Shown: positions 6,553 to 12,538 of the stretch, piece by piece
Layout of the letters: each line of letters opens with the position of its first letter
Position numbering within the stretch: position 1 is the first letter of the stretch
Assembly (NCBI GenBank): GCA_052144935.1
Contig: JBKQPR010000306.1
Span: 1 to 12,538 of the forward strand
Direction: 5' to 3'
Length of the DNA: 12,538 nucleotides
DNA from: JOPF133 sp052144935
GTDB taxonomy: Bacteria; Acidobacteriota; Terriglobia; Bryobacterales; Bryobacteraceae
The notes under the pieces: generated by a model
Databases searched by the model: none
What the model saw: only the letters and a program-made list of their open reading frames with translations
What the model was told of the DNA's origin: nothing
Made by a program: the position numbers and the translations under genes

Positions 6553-7332
6553 CTAGCGCCCCATCCAGCCGCCATCCACCGTCAGGATGGTTCCGCTGAC
6601 ATAGTCGGAGGCCGGGGAGGCCAAATAGACCACCGCTCCGGCGAGATCCGCGGCGTCGCCCCAGCGTCCGGCGGGAATGCGCGCCAGAATCGCGGCATAG
6701 CGGGCCGCGTCGGCGCGCAGGGCGGTGGTGTTGTCGGTCGAGATGTAGCCCGGCGCGATCGCGTTCACCTGCACGTTGCGGCCGGCCCACTCATTGGCCA
6801 GCGCTTTGGTAAGCTGCGCCACGCCCCCTTTGGCGGCGGCATATCCGGGAACCGTGATGCCGCCCTGAAAGCTCAGCAGAGAAGCCGTGAAGACGATCTT
6901 TCCGCCGCCGCGCGCCAGCATCTCGCGGCCGAACTCGCGCGCCAGCACGAACTGCGCGCTGAGATCCACCTCGAGGATCCTGTCCCAATACTCGTCGGGG
7001 TGCTCGGCGGCCGGCTTGCGCAGAACCGAGCCGCCATTGTTGACCAGGATATCCACGGGCGGGCACTCGCGCTTCACTTTTTCGATGAAGCCATACAGCG
7101 CGGCCCGGTCGGCCAGGTCGCAGGCGTAACCCCAAAAGCGGCGGCCGGGCGCTTCCACGGCTTGTTGCACTTGGCTGCCGGAGTCCTCCAGCGTGGCGCT
7201 GGTGCCGATGATATCCGCGCCGGCTTCCGCCAACGCCACGGCCATGGCCATCCCGATGCCCCGGCGGGCGCCGGTGACCAGGGCGGTTTTGCCATCCAGT
7301 TTGAAACGGTCGAGAATGGGCAATGCGTTCAC
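6553..7332 (-). CDS. kduD: SDR dehydrogenase, KduD-like (2-dehydro-3-deoxy-D-gluconate 5-dehydrogenase / 2-deoxy-D-gluconate 3-dehydrogenase)
   Basis: The 259-aa classical short-chain dehydrogenase has the NAD(P) motif TGARRGIG (20-27), the catalytic serine S151 and Y164-x3-K168 (PGYAAAKGG). Its C-terminal half closely resembles E. coli KduD as I remember it: 'SLLSFQGGITVPGYAAAK', 'ANEWAGRNVQVNAIAPGY', 'ILARIPAGRWG' and the ending 'VDGGWMGR'. KduD oxidises or reduces keto-deoxy-uronate intermediates in breakdown of pectin, alginate or other uronate polymers, in the cytoplasm. The usual NNAG motif reads NNGG (98-101). The start is GTG 7332, sharing the bases GTGA with the stop of the upstream prepilin peptidase gene, so translation is probably coupled. 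No kduI or uronate lyase is seen nearby. General SDR assignment is very secure; the KduD substrate is less so. Confidence 0.9.
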   Translation of the reverse strand: MNALPILDRFKLDGKTALVTGARRGIGMAMAVALAEAGADIIGTSATLEDSGSQVQQAVEAPGRRFWGYACDLADRAALYGFIEKVKRECPPVDILVNNGGSVLRKPAAEHPDEYWDRILEVDLSAQFVLAREFGREMLARGGGKIVFTASLLSFQGGITVPGYAAAKGGVAQLTKALANEWAGRNVQVNAIAPGYISTDNTTALRADAARYAAILARIPAGRWGDAADLAGAVVYLASPASDYVSGTILTVDGGWMGR

Positions 7333-7895
7333 CTTGCGAAATGCAAGCTTACCGCGAGGAAGAACAGAGTGCCAATGGCGATTACGGCGCCGTGCGGCAG
7401 GCCCACCGATTTAGGGTTCCGGACATCCAGTTCTTCGCGCTGCACATAGGCGGGGCGGCCTTGCTTCATTTCGTTGAGGATGAAGCCCACGTTCCAGAAG
7501 GTCTTCCCCAGACGCTTCTTGACGATCGAGAGAATCACGGCCATGATGCCGCCCACGATGGCGGTGACGATGAAGATGCCGAACCAGTCCTCCCATCCGA
7601 CCATGGCGCCGACCGCGGCCATCAGTTTGACGTCGCCCGCGCCCATGGCGCGCAGCGCGTAGAGGAGCAGGTAAAGGCCAAACCCGAGGCCCAGGCCCTT
7701 CAAGGCAAAGATGCACCCGTACCATCGTTGCGGGCTGTCCCAGTAAAGAAACGTGTTCATGGCGATGCCCGCCAGGACGCCTGACAGGGTTAGCCAATTG
7801 GGTATACGCCGGTATCGTACATCGTATATGGCCGCGCCGACGACCAAAGTAAGTAAGATCACTTCGATACCGGGCGGCGGGAGCGTCCACTGCAT
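7329..7895 (-). CDS. A24-family prepilin peptidase, CpaA/TadV type
   Basis: From ATG 7895 the product is 188 residues and strongly hydrophobic, with several membrane helices. The two aspartates of the A24 aspartyl proteases are present: D25 in 'IYDVRYRRIPNWLT' and D88 in the GxGD motif 'MGAGDVKLMAAVGA'. There is no N-terminal cysteine-rich/methylase domain, so it is the short TadV/CpaA form rather than full-length PilD/GspO. It would cleave class III (type IVb, Flp-like) prepilin leaders at the inner membrane. No pilin or tad genes are in the window. The frame extends upstream to 7958, but that part (MRLSSIHSAAPRR) looks noncoding and MQWTLPPPGIEVILL is a better start. The last bases overlap the GTG of the KduD-like gene by 4 nt. 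Confidence 0.93.
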   Translation of the reverse strand: MQWTLPPPGIEVILLTLVVGAAIYDVRYRRIPNWLTLSGVLAGIAMNTFLYWDSPQRWYGCIFALKGLGLGFGLYLLLYALRAMGAGDVKLMAAVGAMVGWEDWFGIFIVTAIVGGIMAVILSIVKKRLGKTFWNVGFILNEMKQGRPAYVQREELDVRNPKSVGLPHGAVIAIGTLFFLAVSLHFAR

Positions 7896-7904
7896 GGACC
7901 CATT

Positions 7905-7910
7905 AGTATA
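7905..7910 (-). promoter_or_regulatory. Possible -10 element (TATACT) of the prepilin peptidase operon
   Basis: On the minus strand TATACT matches five of six positions of TATAAT and lies 9 nt before the ATG at 7895. Transcription would begin only 2-4 nt before the start codon, and there is no Shine-Dalgarno. No convincing -35 was seen. Confidence 0.4.
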
Positions 7911-8064
7911 GCGTGTGGGGCGGCGCGGCGCGGCGGAGTGTATGCTGGAAAGGCGCATGCAAACGCGACGATGGCCAAGCGCCGCTTGAGTAGTTTAGAA
8001 ACCGTAGAAGCCGTGAAGAGATACACGGCAACCTAAAACACACCCAACTCAACGTCTTATTTGT

Positions 8065-8093
8065 TATAGTCGGGGAATCGCAAGCGAAAGGAG
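8065..8093 (+). promoter_or_regulatory. -10-like TATAGT and strong Shine-Dalgarno before the RidA-like gene
   Basis: TATAGT (8065-8070) is five of six matches to a -10 box, without a clear -35. AAAGGAG (8087-8093) is a strong ribosome binding site 7 nt before the ATG at 8101. Unlike map, the permease and the prepilin peptidase, this gene has a conventional leader. Confidence 0.5.
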
Positions 8094-8100
8094 CACTCCC

Positions 8101-8610
8101 ATGCATGTGAATTGGATCGCCACCGCGGCGCTGGCCGCCGGCCTGACAGGCGCGCTTTCCGCCCAGCAGGGCCTCCCGGTCAAGCGGATCGTGCCGGCGG
8201 ACACGGGCGCCCGCGTGCGCTTCGCCTCCGCCATTTGGGCCGGCGACACGTTGTACCTGGCCGGACAGATGGCCTCCCCAGTCACCCCCGAGGACGCCGC
8301 CCGAAGCAAGCCCGCCGTATATGGCGACACCAAGACGCAGACCCTCAACATGCTGACCAAGATTCAGGCGCTCCTCAAGGAGCAGGGCCTCACCATGGGC
8401 GACCTGGTACAGATGCACGTCTTCATGACGGCCGACCCGGCCAAAGGCGGCAAGCTCGATTTCGACGGCATGAATGAGGCCTATGATCGGTTCTTCGGCA
8501 CGCCGGAACAGCCCAACAAACCGGTCCGCGCCACCGTCCAGGTAGCCGCCCTGGTGCAACCCTGGGGACGGGTGGAGATCGAAGTCACCGCGGTGCGTCC
8601 ACGGCGGTAG
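8101..8610 (+). CDS. RidA/YjgF-family protein with signal peptide
   Basis: The 169-aa product has an N-terminal signal (MHVNWIATAALAAGLTGALSA, cleavage near 21) followed by a RidA-like domain at about 35-165. Typical family features are 'AIWAGDTLYLAGQM' (first strands), 'TKTQTLNMLTKIQALLKEQG' (helix), 'DLVQMHVFMTA', and 'KPVRATVQVAAL' with R143, the residue that in RidA binds the imine/enamine carboxylate, followed by 'VEIEVTAV' (E159, E161). Classical RidA hydrolyses reactive 2-aminoacrylate in the cytoplasm; this one is exported, so a different imine, a ligand-binding role or a divergent function is likely. It lies 45 bp upstream of the hydroxylase-PRTase-propeller gene on the same strand and may share its transcript. 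The start is set by the strong ribosome binding site 7 nt upstream. Confidence 0.92.
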   Translation: MHVNWIATAALAAGLTGALSAQQGLPVKRIVPADTGARVRFASAIWAGDTLYLAGQMASPVTPEDAARSKPAVYGDTKTQTLNMLTKIQALLKEQGLTMGDLVQMHVFMTADPAKGGKLDFDGMNEAYDRFFGTPEQPNKPVRATVQVAALVQPWGRVEIEVTAVRPRR

Positions 8611-8655
8611 CCCCCCGCGCCAGCAAACTGGACGGCGGGAGATCGGGAACGCCTC

Positions 8656-11004
8656 ATGAAATACTTCAAGCTCATCCGTTCCGGTATCGATGTCGCTCCT
8701 TTGCTGGAAGAAGTTCGCCTGCGAGAAGAGGCTTGGCTGCTCGATACCGGCCGCCAGAACAAGATTCGAGTCCAGCGGGATACCAACACGATTTTTCTGA
8801 GGACCGCCGTTCATCGGCCCGATCTGCCCCTCAACGAGAACCAGGAGAGTCGCCTCACCTCCGTAGCGAAAGATTTTCCAAGAGCTCTGGCCTTCATGAC
8901 GGAGTTCGCCGGGGAAATGAACTGCCAATTGTCGCGCGCCACGATCGTGCGCCTCAAGCCCAGATCGCAGGTCTTTCGCCATATCGACGAAGGGTCGTAT
9001 TATTTTCTCCGCGACCGCTTCCACCTCGTGCTGCACAGTTCCACGGGAAGCGTGCTGATGAGCGGCGGGGAACAGGTGCGCATGCAGGAGGGAGAGCTGT
9101 GGTGGTTCGACAACAAGCAGTATCACGAGTCCTGCAACGAATCCGGCGACTGGCGCATTCATTACATATTCGACTTACTGCCAGGGGATTACAGCGATCT
9201 GGCGGTCAATCCGGTTTTTCTTCCTCCCGATCCCGTGAAGTCTCCCGAATCTGCCGCACCGGAGCTTACGCCGGCGGGCGGACCGGCGGAGTACACGCCC
9301 GCTCCCTCCGCCCCGCGAGACATCGTTTCATCGGCCATCCGCGAACGCGCGATTCTGCGCGCAGAAAATCAGCGGCTGATTTCACCGAAGGGCGCGAGCA
9401 ACCGCTGGCTCATCGATTTCCGGCGGTTATTCATGGATGCCAAGCCGCTGGACGCCGCCGCCGAGCTGTTCTGGCAGGAATGCGCCGGCCGCATGCCCTT
9501 TCAGGTTGGCGGGCTGGAGGCCGCCGCGATTCCGCTTCTTACCGCCATCCTCATGAAATCGTTGTCGCGCGGAACTCCCGTAAACGGCTTCATCCTGCGT
9601 AAGGAGCGCAAAACTTACGGCACAGGCAGTTCGATCGAGGGAGCGCTGAACGGCGCGCCTATCGTAATTGTCGACGACGTACTGAATTCGGGCGCCAGCA
9701 TGGAAAAGGCGCGGGTTGTGCTGGAACAGGAAAACAAGATCATCGCGTTCGCCTACGTACTGATCGATTACGAGAGCCCGCAAGGCGAGCTTTGGCGGCA
9801 GAGGCATGGCGTATCTGTTTTCGCGCCGTTCCGCCTCGCCGAATTAGGCCTTGCCCTGCAAGACCCGCCACCGCGGCCGATGGCGACGTTCCACAATCGA
9901 TGGCGCTTCGCCTCGCCGGACCCCAATTTCTTTCATCGCGTTCCGAAGTCCTTTCCGGCCACCGACGGCGAGCGGGTTTTCTTCGGCAGCGATGGCGGCG
10001 TTTTCTGGTGTCTCGATGCTCGCGACGGATCGGTGGTGTGGAAGTTCACGGTCAATGCCAAGGGGCACAAGAATCTCTGGTCCAGCCCGGCGCTTCACGA
10101 CGGCAGAGTTTACTTTGGCAGCTATGACGGAAACGTTTATTGCCTCGATGCTGTAACCGGCCGGGAAGTGTGGCGCTTCACCGAGGCGGACTGGGTAGGC
10201 TCGTCGCCCGCGCTCGCGCCCCAACTGGGGTATCTCTTTATCGGGCTGGAATTCGCTGTCGAAGGAAAGCGCGGCAGCATTGCCGCACTGAAACTGGAGA
10301 ACGGCGAGAAGGTCTGGGAGCATATGACAAAACGCTGCACTCATGCCTCTCCCGCCTACTGGCCCGAAAGGCAACTGGTGGCCTGTGGCAGCAACGACAA
10401 CGAGATGTTCCTGTTTGACGCGCCAACCGGCGCGATGCGCTGGCGGTTTGAGACCAGGGGCGAGGGCGGCCAGAAAGGCTCGATCCGCCACGCTCCGGCT
10501 TTCGACCGGAAGCGGAACCATCTCGTCACCGGTTGCGCGGACGGGTGGATCTATATCATTGATGTTGAGAACGGAAAAGAGGTTTGGTCGGTTAAAACGG
10601 ATAACACGATCTATACCGTTCCTCTGGTTGCGGAGGATAAGGCCTATATCGGGTCGACCGACAAGCACCTTTACGTCCTCGATCTGGAACGCCGCGCGGT
10701 TAGGACAACGATCTTCGCCGCATCCAAGATTTTCGGCCCTCCGCGACTGCTGCAGGGAAAGATCTATTTTGGCGCATGTAACGGGATGGTTTATGAGATT
10801 GACCCCGCCACGGATGAAATCACAGGTACGCATCAACTTCCCGATGCCATCACCAATGCGCTCGCGTACAATGCCACGACGGGCGATTTTTATGCCTTAA
10901 CGTATGTAAACGAGCTTTTCGCCTTCTCGCGGACAGGACCCGACGCCGGCGCCGTTCGGCCCACCCCACCCTCCGCGGCTACTGCGACTAAACTCGAAAA
11001 ATAG
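8656..11004 (+). CDS. Three-domain fusion: aspartyl/asparaginyl beta-hydroxylase, phosphoribosyltransferase, PQQ-like beta-propeller
   Basis: The 782-aa chain has three parts and no signal peptide, so it is probably cytoplasmic. (1) Residues 1-180 form an Asp_Arg_Hydrox-type 2-oxoglutarate/Fe(II) oxygenase: H109 (VFRHIDEG) and H157 (NKQYHES) fit the two-histidine iron site, R167 ten residues later fits the 2-oxoglutarate arginine as in AspH, and RFHLVLH (121-127) resembles the family's RLRLHL strand. (2) After a proline/alanine linker (about 190-225), residues 250-400 resemble orotate phosphoribosyltransferase: 'VGGLEAAAIPLLTAIL', 'ILRKERKTYGTGSSIEG' and the PRPP loop 'IVIVDDVLNSGAS' (336-348). 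(3) Residues 410-765 form a seven- or eight-bladed propeller of the PQQ/BamB type with repeats such as 'RVYFGSYDGNVYCLDAVTG' and 'HLVTGCADGWIYIIDVENG'. All three parts keep key residues and no frame break is seen. The ATG is preceded only by a weak GGGA. The substrate is unknown; the exported GD-tailed protein downstream is a candidate. Confidence 0.9.
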   Translation: MKYFKLIRSGIDVAPLLEEVRLREEAWLLDTGRQNKIRVQRDTNTIFLRTAVHRPDLPLNENQESRLTSVAKDFPRALAFMTEFAGEMNCQLSRATIVRLKPRSQVFRHIDEGSYYFLRDRFHLVLHSSTGSVLMSGGEQVRMQEGELWWFDNKQYHESCNESGDWRIHYIFDLLPGDYSDLAVNPVFLPPDPVKSPESAAPELTPAGGPAEYTPAPSAPRDIVSSAIRERAILRAENQRLISPKGASNRWLIDFRRLFMDAKPLDAAAELFWQECAGRMPFQVGGLEAAAIPLLTAILMKSLSRGTPVNGFILRKERKTYGTGSSIEGALNGAPIVIVDDVLNSGASMEKARVVLEQENKIIAFAYVLIDYESPQGELWRQRHGVSVFAPFRLAELGLALQDPPPRPMATFHNRWRFASPDPNFFHRVPKSFPATDGERVFFGSDGGVFWCLDARDGSVVWKFTVNAKGHKNLWSSPALHDGRVYFGSYDGNVYCLDAVTGREVWRFTEADWVGSSPALAPQLGYLFIGLEFAVEGKRGSIAALKLENGEKVWEHMTKRCTHASPAYWPERQLVACGSNDNEMFLFDAPTGAMRWRFETRGEGGQKGSIRHAPAFDRKRNHLVTGCADGWIYIIDVENGKEVWSVKTDNTIYTVPLVAEDKAYIGSTDKHLYVLDLERRAVRTTIFAASKIFGPPRLLQGKIYFGACNGMVYEIDPATDEITGTHQLPDAITNALAYNATTGDFYALTYVNELFAFSRTGPDAGAVRPTPPSAATATKLEK

Positions 11005-11132
11005 CCCCTACAGGGGATATCGCTTCAGCCCTTGAAGATTTATCCTGAGGCTGGCTATTGGAGGGCCTTCGTAGTGGCGCCAATGCAAGTTGGATTTCCG
11101 TTCAGCGAATCGGTTGTCTCGAGAGGTGTTTT

Positions 11133-12299
11133 GTGAACGCGCCGCGACTTGATCGCCTGGAGGCTAACCTTGCCAAGGCAGGGAAAAGCCGTGTGGCCCG
11201 ATGGCAGCGGTATGCGGCGGTGACCGGGTCGGCCATGGCTATGGCGACCAATCCTGGACTGCTGGCGGCCCCACGGCCTTTCGCGAGTTCGCAGGACGAG
11301 CCGTTGCTCCGGTCTGCCAGGTTGGCGATGGCCGGCCGGAATTCCAGCCTATTCGCCGCGGCTGCGGCTCTGGGAGGTGTTCCAGCGGCTCAGGTGTTGA
11401 CGCCCGCCATCTCGCCCGGTGGCGTCGTTCCTCTCTACGGTGCCGTAAACATCATCCAGCCGGGCGCTTGGGTATCGATTTATGGGACCAACCTCGCGGC
11501 GGGAACGGCGGTCTGGAACGGCGAGTTCCCCATGTCCCTCGGCGGCACCAGCGTCACCATAAATGGGAAACCTGCGTATCTTTCCTATGTCAGTCCCGGG
11601 CAGATCAACCTGCAGGCGCCGGATGATACGGCCGCGGGCGTAGTGCCCGTGGTGGTTACGACCGGCGCCGGCACGGCGGCGTCGACCGTTGCACTAAACC
11701 CGTATTCGCCGGCCTTCGAACTGCTCGATGCACATCATGTGACTGCCATTATTGTCAGGTCAAACGGTTTGGGAGCTTACGGGAATGGAGCGTACGATAT
11801 CCTGGGCCCGGACGGGGATTGCTTTGGCTATCGCACGGTCGGAGCACAAGCGGGCGACCTGGTTGAGCTTTTCGGCGTCGGGTTCGGGCCGACGGCTCCC
11901 GCAGTCCCGGCCGGAAAAGTGTTTTCAGGCGCTGCGCCGATTACCGAACCGTTCACGCTTTACATCAATAACAAGGTCGTGACGCCGCTCTTCGTGGGGC
12001 TGTCAAGCGCCGGTCTTTATCAGGTCAACCTGATCGTTCCAGCCGGCCTTGGCCAAGGAGACGTTCCGATTGAGGCCTGGGTTACCGGTAGTTACTCGAC
12101 TCAGGGGAATATATTCTTTTCGCTGCAGGGTGGCTCATTCGCGAGCTGCGTCGATACCGGTGACGGCGGTTATAGCGGAGACGGCGGCGGCGATGGCGGC
12201 GGTGGAGACGGCGGCAGCGGAGACGGTGGCGGCGATGGCGGCGACGGTGGTGACGGCGGTGGTGGTGGCGATGGTGGCGACGGTGGCGATGGCGGATGA
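11133..12299 (+). CDS. Exported TIGR03437-like protein with Gly-Asp repeat tail
   Basis: I chose GTG 11133 because GAGAGG (11121-11126) lies 6 nt upstream; the ATG at 11058 in the same frame lacks this. The 388-aa product starts with a long charged region (MNAPRLDRLEANLAKAGKS, then RVARWQRY) and a hydrophobic segment (AAVTGSAMAMATNPGLLAA), read as an unusually long export signal. Residues about 95-335 resemble the Ig/IPT-like domain known as the 'Solibacter uncharacterized C-terminal domain': 'PGAWVSIYGTNLAAGT', 'INGKPAYLSYVSPGQINLQA', 'LVELFGVGFGPTAP' and 'SAGLYQVNLIVPAGL'. This domain normally ends the protein; here it is followed by SCVDT and a 46-residue tail of 32 Gly, 11 Asp, 2 Ser and 1 Tyr. 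The gene begins 128 bp after the hydroxylase fusion on the same strand, and a co-transcript is plausible. The short inverted repeat CCCCT-AC-AGGGG (11005-11016) in that gap is too tight to be a good terminator. Confidence 0.85.
   Translation: MNAPRLDRLEANLAKAGKSRVARWQRYAAVTGSAMAMATNPGLLAAPRPFASSQDEPLLRSARLAMAGRNSSLFAAAAALGGVPAAQVLTPAISPGGVVPLYGAVNIIQPGAWVSIYGTNLAAGTAVWNGEFPMSLGGTSVTINGKPAYLSYVSPGQINLQAPDDTAAGVVPVVVTTGAGTAASTVALNPYSPAFELLDAHHVTAIIVRSNGLGAYGNGAYDILGPDGDCFGYRTVGAQAGDLVELFGVGFGPTAPAVPAGKVFSGAAPITEPFTLYINNKVVTPLFVGLSSAGLYQVNLIVPAGLGQGDVPIEAWVTGSYSTQGNIFFSLQGGSFASCVDTGDGGYSGDGGGDGGGGDGGSGDGGGDGGDGGDGGGGGDGGDGGDGG
12159..12296 (+). repeat. Gly-Asp coding repeat (11 x GDGG)
   Basis: In-frame repeat of GGN and GAY codons encoding the tail of the TIGR03437-like protein. 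Every one of the 11 Asp is preceded by Gly and followed by Gly-Gly, with spacers of 0-3 further residues. Seven Asp codons are GAC and four GAT, and Gly codons mix GGC, GGT and GGA. The peptide pattern is thus more regular than the DNA, hinting at selection on the peptide rather than fresh slippage. Confidence 0.85.
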
Positions 12300-12390
12300 G
12301 ATTCGATTTCCACAAGGGAATGCCCGCGCCAGCCAAATGGGGGCTCAGGCCGCGAAGGTTCGATTTGTGGCTTACAGATAGAGGTGAACA

Positions 12391-12519
12391 ATGAGTTCCG
12401 ATCCCGGCCTACTAAGCAGCCGCCCAAAAACTATTTCACATTTGCGGCGAGATGGTGTAGTTCCATTTTGGCAGAACACGTTTCTGACGAATGGAGAGTT
12501 GGCTGAGTTCCGCTTTTGA
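12391..12519 (+). CDS. Small ORF, 42 aa, possibly the frameshifted start of a larger gene
   Basis: ATG 12391 is preceded by GAGGTG with a 4-nt spacer (12381-12386), a credible ribosome binding site 91 nt after the GD-tailed gene. It reads MSSDPGLLSSRPKTISHLRR, DGVVPFWQNTFLTNGELAEF, then RF and TGA (12517-12519). There is no signal peptide and I recognise no domain. Removing one T from the TTTT run at 12514-12517 would open the frame to the window edge (RFEGLTPVG), so it may be the beginning of a longer protein broken by an indel. Alternatives are a genuine small peptide of the hydroxylase locus or a chance ORF. The window ends too soon to decide. Confidence 0.45.
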   Translation: MSSDPGLLSSRPKTISHLRRDGVVPFWQNTFLTNGELAEFRF

Positions 12520-12538
12520 GGGCTTGACGCCAGTCGGG

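Noticed and set aside
7903..9162. Long minus-strand ORF (419 aa) across the RidA-like gene and the hydroxylase
   Set aside because: It spans two well-supported plus-strand genes plus their promoter and shows no domain.
12159..12296. CRISPR-like or noncoding minisatellite
   Set aside because: The units are too short, lack unique spacers and stay in frame with the upstream protein through to its stop.
12159..12296. RTX calcium-binding nonapeptide repeats
   Set aside because: The spacing is GDGG with Gly spacers, lacking the hydrophobic position and period of nine of GGxGxDxUx.
12170..12427. Minus-strand Pro/Ser-rich ORF (SPPSPP repeats)
   Set aside because: It is simply the antisense of the Gly-Asp codon repeat; there is no ribosome site or other support.

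Overview
The window looks like chromosomal DNA of an Acidobacteriota bacterium, most likely of the Solibacter/Bryobacter lineage. This is inferred from three family markers in one high-GC stretch: an ABC-less duplicated MacB/FtsX permease of the acidobacterial 'ADOP' type, a VWFA-related acidobacterial-domain protein, and a protein with the 'Solibacter uncharacterized C-terminal domain' (TIGR03437 type). No database search was possible. All family assignments rest on motifs read from the translation.

Layout. 1-698 (minus) is the 5' part of a sugar phosphate isomerase/epimerase-like TIM barrel running off the left edge. 1019-1393 (minus) encodes a 124-aa uncharacterised protein. It is divergent from map (1655-2398, plus, type I methionine aminopeptidase), which is followed by a large ADOP-type permease (2580-5144). 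Directly on the permease stop codon begins a dead 5' remnant of a secreted glycoside hydrolase family 16 gene (5145-5295), frameshifted and cut off after about 45 residues. A hairpin-rich convergent gap (5296-5483) separates this from a minus-strand group: prepilin peptidase (7329-7895), a KduD-like sugar-acid dehydrogenase (6553-7332, start overlapping the previous stop as GTGA), and a VWA-domain secreted protein (5484-6471) whose frame is broken once.

The right third is the most unusual part. A secreted RidA-like protein (8101-8610) is followed by a 782-aa protein (8656-11004). That protein joins an aspartyl/asparaginyl beta-hydroxylase domain, an orotate-phosphoribosyltransferase-like domain and a PQQ-type beta-propeller. 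Next comes an exported TIGR03437-like protein (11133-12299) ending in a 46-residue tail made almost only of Gly and Asp (11 GDGG units), then a small ORF (12391-12519). My leading hypothesis is that the tailed protein is a substrate of the adjacent hydroxylase: an enzyme-plus-repetitive-Asp-substrate modification system. The adjacency and motifs are seen directly; the enzyme-substrate link is inference.

Two further themes run through the window. Several plus-one frame disruptions (GH16 remnant, VWA gene, possibly the last small ORF) raise the question of gene decay versus sequence error. Several genes lack a Shine-Dalgarno but carry a -10-like hexamer just before the start codon, suggesting leaderless transcripts.
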